Origin: Acridotheres tristis
Taxonomy: Eukaryota; Chordata; Aves; Passeriformes; Sturnidae
Direction: 5' to 3'
Length of the DNA: 64,000 bases
Assembly: GCA_037013685.1 (NCBI GenBank)
Contig: CM072919.1
Coordinates: forward strand, 34,163,820 to 34,227,819
The translations under genes were made by a program, and so were the position numbers. Numbering within the stretch: the stretch's first letter is position 1; each line of letters begins with the position of its first letter. A model generated the notes under the pieces. The model saw only the letters and a program-made list of their open reading frames with translations. It was not told the DNA's origin and ran no database searches. Below, one piece after another: positions 24,191 to 34,613 of the stretch.

Positions 24191-26517
24191 GTGCGTTTTG
24201 TCGGATCTAGGCTTCTTAAATTGTTAATTACCAGAAGATTTCCTATAGAAAATGCTAGTTTTCACTGTCAGTAACACACTTCACAAAGAAAATCTTGCAG
24301 GCTGACTGCAGCAATCAGGCTTGAAGAGTTTCTGGTTTAGAGAATAGCAGGCCTTCTACTATTAATTTCCAAGAGTATCACCCACTTTGACTCTGTTCTC
24401 ACTGCATGCTATAACCTGAAAAAGAGGGCAGATTTATGGCATCTCCAGCATCATGGCCTGCCCTTCTTCCCCATAGGGGACCACAAATTTGCAATGACTT
24501 AATAACATAAATAATGCCATAGATCAGCCAGTTTTCATCCCATACAAATAAAGTTATATTCTGTTTGGTGTCCTTTAAAGAGTCTGGAAGTCCCATTCTT
24601 TTACAGACCTGTCCAATATATGATCCTGCAACACGACTGTGTATTGTCCTTAGTAGCTCACCTCTTGAGTAAGTATTGTCTTGACTTACAGGAAAAGTTT
24701 GTTTGTAAAATGAGAAACCTAGAAAATTGTATCTGAGGGAACACAAAAAAAGAGAAAATAAGTCCTAGCTCTGCTGATATGTCCTCATTGAATCTCTTCA
24801 ATAGGTAGAAAAATCATCTCTTTGTAGCTCCTGCTCAGAATAGAAGAGTCAGACATCATTATAGTGTGAATCACCAGCAAAGATGTCTTTGTCCCTTCCT
24901 AACAAATCCATTTCCTTCAAGTATCCTGATTCTTTTCTCTCACAAAGGTGTGGGACTGTAATAATTTTTGACTTCAAAAACGATTCTCAATCCATTTAAG
25001 TTTCTGACAACCAAATTGAAACTCTCATATCCTGATAAATGGAATAAAATTGGAAACAATCCTTCTATATTTTAAACTCCAAAATGGTGAGGCAGATGTC
25101 CATGAAACCTTAAGAAAGATTTTTTGTTGATGCTGGTAATATGTGCCATGAAAGACTCACATTTCCAAACCTGCCTGAAGAACACTGGGGAGAAATGGTT
25201 AATGAGATGATCAGAAGAGGAAGAAAGTCTATCAAGTATCTTTAGTGCATTCGTGCAGAGACAAAAGGATGTCACTGTAACCCACAGACTGATGTCTTAT
25301 TCCCATCCCATACTGATTCTCCTCTAAGCAGCTGACACTAAGCAGCTGTCTTTGTGTGGTATGGTGCAATGTTCTGCTTTAGGTCATTCCATAAACAATT
25401 GCCTTGTTTGAATTCAACTCATGCCCACTGTCTTGTCACAGAAGTGGTGGTCACCACAGAAATCTTAAGTTCCTTTCTCCAGTCTAGAACACACCTCCAC
25501 AAGGCAGGAATAAGCACTTTCAGGTATGTGATGCAGCAGGTATTCCTAAAGTATATTCTCAAACTGTAAAGCATAAAATCCCCCAAGAAAACCTCGAAAG
25601 CAAAAATGGTCAGATAATGTTGCTATGTCTCTGAGCTGCTGGCAAAAGTAAGAACATTGCATACAACTCCTCAGTCTTTGCTAGAGCAGTCAAACAATTG
25701 AGCTAAAATTACGTAACTCAGGTCACTGCAAAACACTCGCTTGTGACCAGTATCTTAATCTGTCCCTTTCCTAGATGTTATGCCATCTTTCTACTGTTTC
25801 TTTCACTGTTTTAAGCTGCCCATTTTAGGGGCTTACACATCATAAATGGAAATGTAGAGGAAAATCTGCAGAAGAGACTGAAATTCTTTCCTTGTTCTGT
25901 CAAATTACAGCATCAATCAGGGAAGCATGTGACATGTCACAGAACATAGCTAAAGCCAGAGATGACAATTTAATGTGGTGTGTATGTGCTCTAGTCCACC
26001 AAAGGTCAAGACATATAAGCTCTGAAATGATTCACAAGATGTGTGAAACGTGCCAGGGAAATGGCACATGCCAGAAGTTCACATGCTGAAACTATGAAGT
26101 ACCAGATCAGGATATGTGCCTTGTAGTAGACTGCTGTCAGGGCATAAGTGGCCAGGTAGAATGGAAAGGATGTTAGGAAATAGAGAGTTGTCAGAAACTG
26201 CATGTGGGAAATGAAACGCAGAGAGGCACTCTGGTAGCATGGAATTCTCTCAGTACGGGCTGTAGAACAGTGATGATGGTCTCTTGGTGAAAGCAAACCT
26301 GCTGCAGGAGCAACACTCCTGGGTGAGTTTAGGTAGACAGGCATCACTTTCATCAGTAGACTTTGAATGGTGTGCAAGTGCATTTCATTCAAAGAGGTCT
26401 CCAGCCTTCAGCAGGAATTTCCTTGGAAAAGGTCCTTCTATTTCTCTAGTCTGCCAACATCCACTTCAGAGGGCAGAGGCTGTTCCCTCTCCTAATGTCA
26501 GGCAAAAAAAGCAGAGT
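24191..26517. other. no recognisable gene
   Basis: Unassigned sequence. Minus-strand open frames of 115 codons (24399-24746) and 128 codons (26006-26392) exist. The latter has a hydrophobic C-terminal half, but it lacks a confirmed start, splice context or family motif. Confidence 0.45.
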
Positions 26518-26522
26518 GGAGC

Positions 26523-27140
26523 TGTGTTGGTTTGAAAGTAAAACCAGTGCGAGACTCCAAGTCAGTAATACAATTTAATAGGAGAAAAGAGAAAAAATAA
26601 AATACATGCAATAATATAAAAGAAACAACCACCGACACAGTCAGAAATACAACCTGACACCCTGTCAGTCAGGGTGTTGGTAGCAGTCCGTATAAATGGT
26701 GGCTGCAGTCCTCCTGGATGGCAGATGTGGTTCCGTTGAAGCAGTGCTCCTGTAGAAGGTGCAGTTTTCCTCCAAAGATCCAGCGATGATGTGGAAATGA
26801 TCCAACTTTCCTCTGGGATCCAGTAGAAAGGTCTGCCCTCGTGTCCCAAACCCCAGTTTTTTTATCTAGGTAAGAAAGGCTTGGCTCCTGCCCCTGGCTG
26901 GGGCATCTCCCAATGGGATGATGTAATCTTATCAATCACACAATAGGACTTAATGGCCCATTAACGGAATATATCTCCTGGAGGAAGGATGGGTTGTGAA
27001 AAGATAACGATGATCATCCCCTGATCTTATCAGATGGCACATCAGCAGAGGGTATTTCCCACAGAGATAAGGATCACCACCCCTCCCACATTTGAACAGA
27101 TGGTGATAGAATACACATTTTTGCATTGTACCTCAGGACA
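26523..27140 (-). mobile_element. solo LTR copy 1, ERVL type, minus orientation
   Basis: This 618-bp element begins TGTGTTGGTTTGAAAG and ends CTCAGGACA on the plus strand. It is flanked by a perfect 5-bp duplication GGAGC (26518-26522 and 27141-27145), the size typical of ERVL-like elements. The A/T-rich polyadenylation region is at the low-coordinate end, so the element is read on the minus strand. A stem with arms ACACCCTG / CAGGGTGT lies at 26657-26677. It is about 96% identical by eye to the copy at 29131-29747. No internal genes remain. Confidence 0.9.
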
Positions 27141-27145
27141 GGAGC

Positions 27146-28681
27146 AGAGCTATCCAGTACAAGATCCTAGCAACAGCATCTATACAAGCATTTGAGAGAA
27201 GAAATTTTCCAAATATCAACCTAAATCTGGAAAACAAGGGAGACAATACCTTTGCATCTGACTCCAGAAGGAATCGTCCTGTTGTTTGTTGCTTAAATGT
27301 CAGAGCATCTAACAGGACCAGAAATTGGAGTAACTGGAGAAAAGAAGATGCAGAATCCTCAGTAAATTAGCAGTGATAAGTATTTGAAGGACTTTTACAG
27401 TTTGTTGGCCTGTGATTAAAATCATAGTTAAGCACAATAGACCCTTCTTCCCTTTGCATCCCAGCACCAGGAAGAGAACAACCCACAGAACATTGACAAA
27501 ATTTACTAGTTAAATTAAAACCTTCCTGAAGATGTGTTAGAAGCTAAAAGATAATGCTTTATGGCTCATCATTAGAGAATAATAGATGGCATGTCTTTAA
27601 TCACCCACGCTGTAGCTCCCAGTTGGCAAATATCCATGGGAGTGTTCAACATTATTTGTACGAGTAGGTGTAATAGGTACATTGGGACAGCTCAGGGTTA
27701 AAATCAGGCCTGAAAGCTGCATCCATCCTAGTAAGTTAGCCCAGGAGTATCTCAGGCATTTCTAGCAGCATGGGAGGGGTTGACCCCTTAGTAAACTGTC
27801 TTAGTTTCCACAGTGAGTGGCTGGATGCCAAGCGCCTGTGGCAAATGTTCCCTGAAAGATCCTATTTGAGACAGTGTGCAGCTAATCAGGCACATGGATT
27901 ACAGTCTATCAGTCCCTGAAAATATATACCAGGAATGCTCCCCTACAAATCTAGACCCAATAATATAGATACAGAAAATATTATTTACACGATCAATGCT
28001 AAACTGAAGAAGTAAGATAATGAAAATATCTCTAAATATCTCAATAATCACTGTGACATTGGATTAAAAACACAGTCTCTGATTCTGGATGTAATGGAGT
28101 CAACAGAGGGGATCCTTGGATTATTTCAGCTGTGTTTTGGACATCTCTCTATGTCTTTACAATGTCTTTGTCTAACCAAGTGATGGTCACTTTGAATAGA
28201 AATACCTGAGGTAAGTTCTTGAGATAACTACCAAGTCATTAAAATCCACATTCAAGCACTTCCTGTGCACCATTTTCTGGCTATCAAAAAACCTCAAAGT
28301 GTAGTTCTTACACTGTCTTAGCTGATGCATGGAATAGGGTTGAGGTATATTGCCTGGTCTCTCCCACTGCTGGAGTTGCTCTCTTCTGCATTAAGCAAAG
28401 CTACAGCATTGGGAAAAAAAATTGTAAGTATCACTAAGTCATTGGAGATGTCAATTGGAGAAAGTCTCTGTTATACTCAGGCTTTGTATACAAAATAATT
28501 TTTTTCTGTTAAAGAAGGTAAGCAAACAGAAAAGAAGCATGCTCATGCAAAAGCAAAATTACATGGCAATTACTTAAAAATAAAAATAAAAAAGCTTAAA
28601 ATATTAAGGCTAGAAGAAAGATTTGATAGAGAGATATAATATAGGACTGACTCTCAACCCTAGCACTTTTATTTCTGTTAT
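27146..28681. other. no recognisable gene between the two LTR groups
   Basis: About 1.5 kb without gag, pol or env remnants that I can see. Together with the different target duplications, this argues that the two similar LTRs are separate insertions and not the two ends of one provirus. Confidence 0.6.
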
Positions 28682-29130
28682 GTTTTTGTGTTGGTTTAAC
28701 ATAGTCTGAGTTGTAGCAGGGGAGGGAGAAGCCATAAAGGCATCTTCTGAGAGAGAAGCTGCTTGAAGATTCTACTATGTCCAATAGAGCCAAGCCATGG
28801 AGGCTCTGGTGATGGACATGTTAGAGAAGTCAATAATGCCTTTGTGATGACAGATTTAAGAAGGCAAAAATCACACACAATTTCCCTTTATTCTCCGATG
28901 GGATGGGGGGGCGGAGGGCCCTGTAAAAACATGTCACTTGATAGAACTTGAGAACAAACAAACCTATGAACACCAATTCTCTCCCGAGTCAGAGAAAAGG
29001 GAAAAAATGAAGGCACATGAGGAGAACAGCACGGCAACACTAAGGTCAGTGAAAAGGAGGGGGAGGAGGAGGAGGAGAAGGTGCTCCAAATGCTGGAGCT
29101 GAGATTGTTCTGCAAGCCATGCTGAGGACT

Positions 29131-29747
29131 TGTATTGGTTTGAAAGTAAAACCAGTGCGAGACTCCAAGTCAGTAATACAATTTAATAGAAGAAAAGAGA
29201 AAAAATAAAATACATGCAATAATATAAAAGAAACAACCACCAACACAGTCAGAAATACAACCTGACACCCTGTCAGTCAGGGTGTTGGTAGCAGTCCGTA
29301 TAAATGGTGGCTGCAGTCCTCCTGGATGACAGATGTGGTTCCGTTGAAGCAGTGCTCCTGTAGAAGGTGCAGTTTTCCTCCAAAGATCCAGCGATGATGT
29401 GGAAATGATCCGACTTTCCTCTGGGATCCAGTGGAAAGGTCTGCCCTCGTGTCCCAAACCCCAGTTTTTTATCTAGGTAGGAAAGGCTTGGCTCCTGCCC
29501 CTGGCAGGGGCATCTCCCAGTGGGATGATGTAATCTTATCAGTCACACAATAGGACTTCATGGCCCATTAACAGAAGATATCTTCCGGAGGAAGGATGGG
29601 TTGTGAATAGATAACGATGATCATCCCCCGATCTTATCAGATGGCACATCAGCAGAGGATATCTCCCACAGAGATAAGGATCACCACCCCTCCCACATTT
29701 GAACAGATGGTGATAGAATACACATTTTTGCATTGTACCCCAGGACA
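29131..29747 (-). mobile_element. solo LTR copy 2, nested in the larger LTR, minus orientation
   Basis: This 617-bp element belongs to the same family as 26523-27140. It begins TGTATTGGTTTGAAAG and ends CCCAGGACA, with a perfect 5-bp duplication GGACT (29126-29130 and 29748-29752). About 20 mismatches separate it from copy 1. It has the same hairpin and AT-rich polyadenylation region. Because it sits inside the plus-oriented LTR at 28687-30447, it is younger than that element. Confidence 0.92.
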
Positions 29748-30258
29748 GGACTATAATATAACAAACTGTTTCCCATGAAGTGCATGAAGGGAGGCAGAAT
29801 TCACCTGCAGCCTGTGAGAAAAAGGTGCTCGTGCTCGAGTGTGTGGATGCTGAAAAGTTGTGATCTAGTGAGAAACTCGAGCAGAAAGAGAAAAGATAGA
29901 GGAAGATGACCCCTGCTTCCAAACTAGAACAGTTCATCCTTAAACGACTATACCCCATGAACTAAAGTGACCCACTGCCATGTAGTTCAGGAAGACCCTT
30001 TTGCCCATGGGAGGCACTTACCAGGTAGGGCAGGACTTGTGAAGATTAGAATCTCCCATGGGAAGGACCTCACAACATAACAAAAGAAACTACTCCCCCT
30101 AAATAAACTGAAGAAAGATTTTTTTTTAAGTGACAGACTGACTAAAACCCCCATGTTTTGTCCCTCTGCTGTCGGTGGGAAGGAAAGAAGGGCTAGGGGA
30201 GGAGGGAAGGTGTTCTGAAAGTTTATTTTCATTCTTACTATCCTCTTTTAATTCTGTT

Positions 30259-30264
30259 AATAAA
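30259..30264 (+). promoter_or_regulatory. LTR polyadenylation signal AATAAA
   Basis: AATAAA in the downstream part of the larger LTR, within TTCTGTTAATAAATTTCTC. This is the position expected for the R region and agrees with plus orientation. Confidence 0.6.
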
Positions 30265-30774
30265 TTTCTCTTTATACCTTTTAAGTTTTGAGCCTGTTTT
30301 GCCTTAGGGTGTTTTCTCATAATCCTTATCTCACCCCATGAACCTTTTGGTTTTTCTTTCCCCCTCCTCTGCTCAACTATAGCAGAGGAGAATGAGTGAA
30401 CGGCTTTTCGTGGGTGCCTGGCTTCTAGCCAGTGTCAAAACCTGACAGTTTTCTGAATAAAATTATATTTAATTTTTCCAAGTTATAAAAAGATTTGGGT
30501 TTTCTCAGTAAAGGGATAACTTTTATAAGTGTTAAACAGAAAATTACAGTCTCTCTTCCCCAAAAGAGCAAGCAAGAAGACGAATAAACAAAATCTCATA
30601 ATACATGCAGTAGTTAGTATTAAATCTGAAAGAAATGCTATTATTATAAGGTGCCAAGGATTACTGATAAATCAGATGGTTATGTTACAATTCATAGGGA
30701 GCTGGAAAACTGGACCAACAGCAATTTGATGAAGTGAAGGAAGGGCAAATGCAAAGGAGAGGAAAAAATTTACA

Positions 30775-31560
30775 CACTGGGTGGCAGCCAGCTGGACAGC
30801 AGCACTGCACAGAAGAATCTGGGGGTCTTGGTGGCCAGCAAGCTGGCCATGAGCCTGCAGTGGGCCTCAGGATGCCTCAAGGACAAGAGTTGCCAGCCGG
30901 CCAAAGACAGAATGCCTCCTCACCAAGTTTGTCTGGTGACCAACACCCCAGAGGGCTGTGTGGCCTTTCAGAAGGACCTCAGTAGGTTGGAGAGAAGAAC
31001 TGTGTGAAATTCAACAGAGGCAAGTGCAGGGTCCTGCACCTGGGGAAGAACAACCCCAGGCAGCAGCACAGGCTGGGGGTGACCTGCTGGAAAGCAGCTG
31101 TGTGGAGAAGGAGCTGGGGGTCCTGGTGGACAACAAGCTGTCCATGAGCTATGAAGGATGAAAGAACTTTAAGGGACCGGAGCATTTTTTGTACAAGAAG
31201 AGTAGGAGAGAGCTGTGATTGTTTAGCCCAGAGAGATGAAAGCTCAGGGGGATATTACCAATATATTTAAATAGTTAAACAGAGAGAATGAAGAAGACAG
31301 AGACTGACTCCTCTTGGTGGTGCCCAGTGACAAACTGGAGGCTATGAGCACACAAATATGTAAGAACACACATTTTTGTTCTGGTTGTGGTTGAGCACTC
31401 AAATAGGCTACCCAAGGAGGTGTCTCTAGCTTTGCAGACTGTCCCAGACTGGACAACCTTATGCAGCTGGACATATGTGAGGGAGAGAACTAGAAAGTCT
31501 CCAGTTGTCCTTGCCAATTGTCAGCTGCTGTGGCTGTGATACAACTTCATGAGTTTGTGA
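30775..31560 (+). mobile_element. CR1 LINE sequence in two rearranged segments, plus orientation
   Basis: The first segment (about 30775-30900) corresponds to the region encoding LGVLVASKLAMS. It is followed from about 30935 by sequence that lies further upstream in CR1 (PEGCVAFQKDLSRLE, then the CRVLHLG-type region in broken frame). That part again reaches GAGCTGGGGGTCCTGGTGGA near 31110 and runs on to the C-terminal region by 31480. The order shows a partial duplication or two overlapping insertions. Frames are broken throughout. Confidence 0.82.
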
Positions 31561-34144
31561 TTTTGTGAAGTGGATCACACTTTTTTCCTGATTTCTGCCC
31601 TAGAAATGCAAAAACATCAATTAGATAGAGGAAGGTGTTGCATAGCGTAATTTTTATGCCAGTTCAAGTTAAGAGCTTTAGTTAACTTTATATTACCATG
31701 CAGAAGCCTTGTGTGGAGATGTTACTGGCCTCATTTTAGTAATTTTCAGACCCTAAATATGTTAATAGGAATGTACACACGTCATTCTTTAGAGTGTTTA
31801 TTGTACAAAGTACCACCTTTCACACTTCACCACTGGAAGATATTTACCAGATCACAGTATTTTGAAGCAAAATATTGTTCCGGCTATTCAGCAGCTTCTT
31901 CTACAGAGCTAAACATTACAGAATGTTGCCCATGGCAGCCTGTCTCCAAATATTTGACCTGTTCATGTATTGTCTGTCTAAAGCAATGAGGCTTTTGACC
32001 TCTAGAATACCCATGTCAACATTCCAAATCCTTCAGTCAGTGTATAGATTTATTTTTAAAAAACCCAAAATGAACACAAAACCCCCAAAGATGCCTAGAC
32101 TATTCATAAATACGGACCAAAATTGTAGCAAATGCCATTGTCTCCAAACGACTTACTGTTTGCTTTACTGGGGGGAAAAAACTGTCAGGAAATAGAGTTT
32201 AATGCTAGTGTAGAATGAGGTCACCTGCATAATTACTAAGTTACTTAATAATTACTGCCAAATGTGATTGGTTTCTATTTGGTCACTTACATACATGATT
32301 ATTCAGAAAAAATAATTAATGGCCTTCACCATTTCTGTAAACTGAATGTGGGTCTTTCTCTTTTCTCTCTCAATTTCACACCATGCTGTGCCATATCACC
32401 CCCCACCTTTCACACCCTACTGGTCTCTTGCTGACCTCTCTTTTAACCCTATTTTTTAGTACTTTCAAAGTAGTAAGCAGCTTTGGTTCCCATTGTTCAC
32501 ATAATCCATTTTGTATTATCTTAAAACAATATTTAGCAGAAGGGCCAGAAAAATTCCTAAAATAATGAGATTTAATTTGGATCCTGTGTAGGTATCTCCT
32601 CTAATGTAGTCCATTTGCTCTATCTGATTTAAACAGTTCTTTGTTTGACTAATTTGCTGCTCCCTCTGCAGCCTGGTCCCTTATCCAAATATCTCATCTT
32701 TTAAAACTTTATCCTGATAATCATGCTAATCAAATTAAACTAAGCCTGTAATTGCTTCTCAGCCCTTTAGTTTAACTGTTGAAACTCACTCCTACTCCAT
32801 ATCCAAAAGTGTCTGTCTTCTTAGAAGGTGGAATTTTTATCTGATATGGATAAAATAGTCTGAGCTCCCGGAATACATATAAATTCGAGAAAACAGTAAA
32901 AGAGTCCACTTCTGCCAAAGAAGAGAGCTAGAAGGAAAGACAGAAACACTTAGAACACAACAAGAACATAACCAATTATCCATAAGCTTCTTTTGCTTAC
33001 CTGTACTCATACTAAAAGCTTGCCCAAACCTCGACCCATCACAAGTATTCTTGTTCGTTTTATTTGAAGAATAGCATTGTGTAAATTTTTCTCTTCAACC
33101 AGCTTATAAAACCCTGTAATTCTGATATGAAAGAAACATACAATATACAATACTGCATTCTTTTCAAATTGCTTTTGCTTTTTTTTTTTTTTTCTCTCTT
33201 TAAGAGCCTGTAACAACAAGCCTTACGCAAACTGACATTCAGGAAACATGCTTCTTTGAAGCAAACTGTGATTTCCATCTTACAGTAATAGCAGAAGCTA
33301 CTGCTAAATGCTACTTTTCTTTGTATATTCTAAACAGTTCCCCTTCCATTCTCTTTGTTCTGATAAGCTTTCATTGTTTTCTTTGTTCTCACAGAAGGAG
33401 AGAACATGGAAGGATGACAAAATCTTACATGAATTTGAGGAGAAGGATGAAGACTTTTGCACTGGAGGATCATGAAGAATTTTTAAATGTGAGAATTACA
33501 TAGAAAGTCAGAGGACCAAACTTGCACATGAAACTAGTTGCATGAAACTGTGAACTAGCTTACCGATGTTATCTTTTCAAGGCCCACAGTTGCACTTCAG
33601 AAGAAGAGCAAAGTCAGTCTCATACACATTCTGTCTGGTTTAAGGACTTTGCCCACTGTCAATGAAGTTCTTTCAGTCACTGCTCTACAGACATATTCTC
33701 TACTGAATTCTAATAAATATTTGCCAGCAAAACAATGCATGGCAGAGGACCACAAAATTATACAGGACTGCACTAAGCTGCCCCATCTAGCTATTTTATA
33801 TCGTGAGTCACTCCACTGACACATACAAGGTGCTGTAGGATGAAAATGCAGTCTCCTTAGTGAAAGATAAGAAATAATCCCTGTTCCTAAAGTGTCTCTT
33901 TCCAAGAGTGTCATCTAAATCTGCAGAGGTGAGGAAGGAGTTGAGCTTAATGTTAAGCTTTCCTTCCAGAGTGTGCATTTAGATATATACAAGCAGTTTG
34001 TGATGAGAATATAGTTGTTTCAAAATGTGGCTTGAAACAAAAGTTCCCATTGATTACCTGTTGAGTTCAAAGGATAGAAGGCTAGGAGACCCCACGGGGT
34101 TTCAGTCTAATCCCATTCTTCTCAGTATTTTAATTACCAGCTTG
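31561..34144. other. no recognisable gene
   Basis: Unassigned A/T-rich sequence with a T16 run at about 33178-33193. No convincing exon or mobile element. Confidence 0.5.
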
Positions 34145-34151
34145 AAGAGTA

Positions 34152-34607
34152 CAACCTGCAAAAGTTGTACCCAATCCAAGTGATGCCTGGAAAGGCTGAC
34201 CTGGACAGAGACTAGACAGAGCAAAAGGAATAAAGTAAGTATTTACTGAAAGGATACACCTTGGGCAGTGCAAGAGCCTGGCCAGAGCTGCACTCAAGTC
34301 GAATCCAAGATGCATTCTGGTCATGAGTTTTAACTTTTATAAGTTTTGGTTCATCCACATATTGGGGTCAGTTGTCCAACCACAGCTCGAGGTTATGAAG
34401 TCTCAACCCCTTGGCTTGCCCCTTTTGCTTTGCCCTTGTTTATGTTTTTTGGGTAACGGGTATCCTTGATTCTCTAGCTAGGGAGGGAATGTTTTGTCTG
34501 ACTGCCCTGTGAAGAGAACTTACTAACACATAACATGAAGTTTCAGAGTTACCTACCAAGCAGCAGAGAGTCTGAAAAATACGAAAGCTAAAACCTAAGG
34601 CATCACA
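34152..34607 (-). mobile_element. probable solo LTR, minus orientation
   Basis: A 456-bp segment. On the minus strand it starts TGTGATGCCTTAGGTTTTAGC and ends CAACTTTTGCAGGTTG, phrases I associate with avian ERVK-like LTRs. A 6-bp direct repeat AGAGTA (34146-34151, 34608-34613) flanks it. The high-coordinate end keeps the canonical ACA. The low-coordinate end reads CA where TG is expected, suggesting mutation or a slightly misplaced border. No internal genes. Confidence 0.7.
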
Positions 34608-34613
34608 AGAGTA

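Larger units (their letters stand above)
28687..30447 (+). mobile_element. solo LTR (about 1.14 kb without insert), plus orientation, interrupted
   Basis: It starts TGTGTTGGTTTAACAT and ends AACCTGACA, flanked by a perfect 5-bp duplication GTTTT (28682-28686 and 30448-30452). Internal phrases match a widespread avian ERVL-type LTR: TAGCAGGGGAGGGAGAAGCC near the start, AAGGTCAGTGAAAAGGAGGG, a long central G-rich unique part, GTTAATAAATTTCTC, then GTGGGTGCCTGGCTTCTAGC near the end. At 29131 it is split by another LTR in the opposite orientation. Removing that insert and one GGACT copy leaves about 1139 bp. Confidence 0.88.

Noticed and set aside
23194..24274. Proline-rich (plus) and glycine-rich (minus) open frames of 266-338 codons
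   Set aside because: They are compositional products of the C/T tract.
26006..26392. 128-codon minus-strand frame resembling the last helices of a 7TM receptor such as a TAS2R
   Set aside because: The C-terminal half is hydrophobic, but no diagnostic motif could be matched, there is no good start, and the upstream helices are absent.
26523..29747. A single provirus with the two 618-bp LTRs as its ends
   Set aside because: Each LTR has its own different 5-bp target duplication. The second sits inside another LTR, and no viral genes lie between them.
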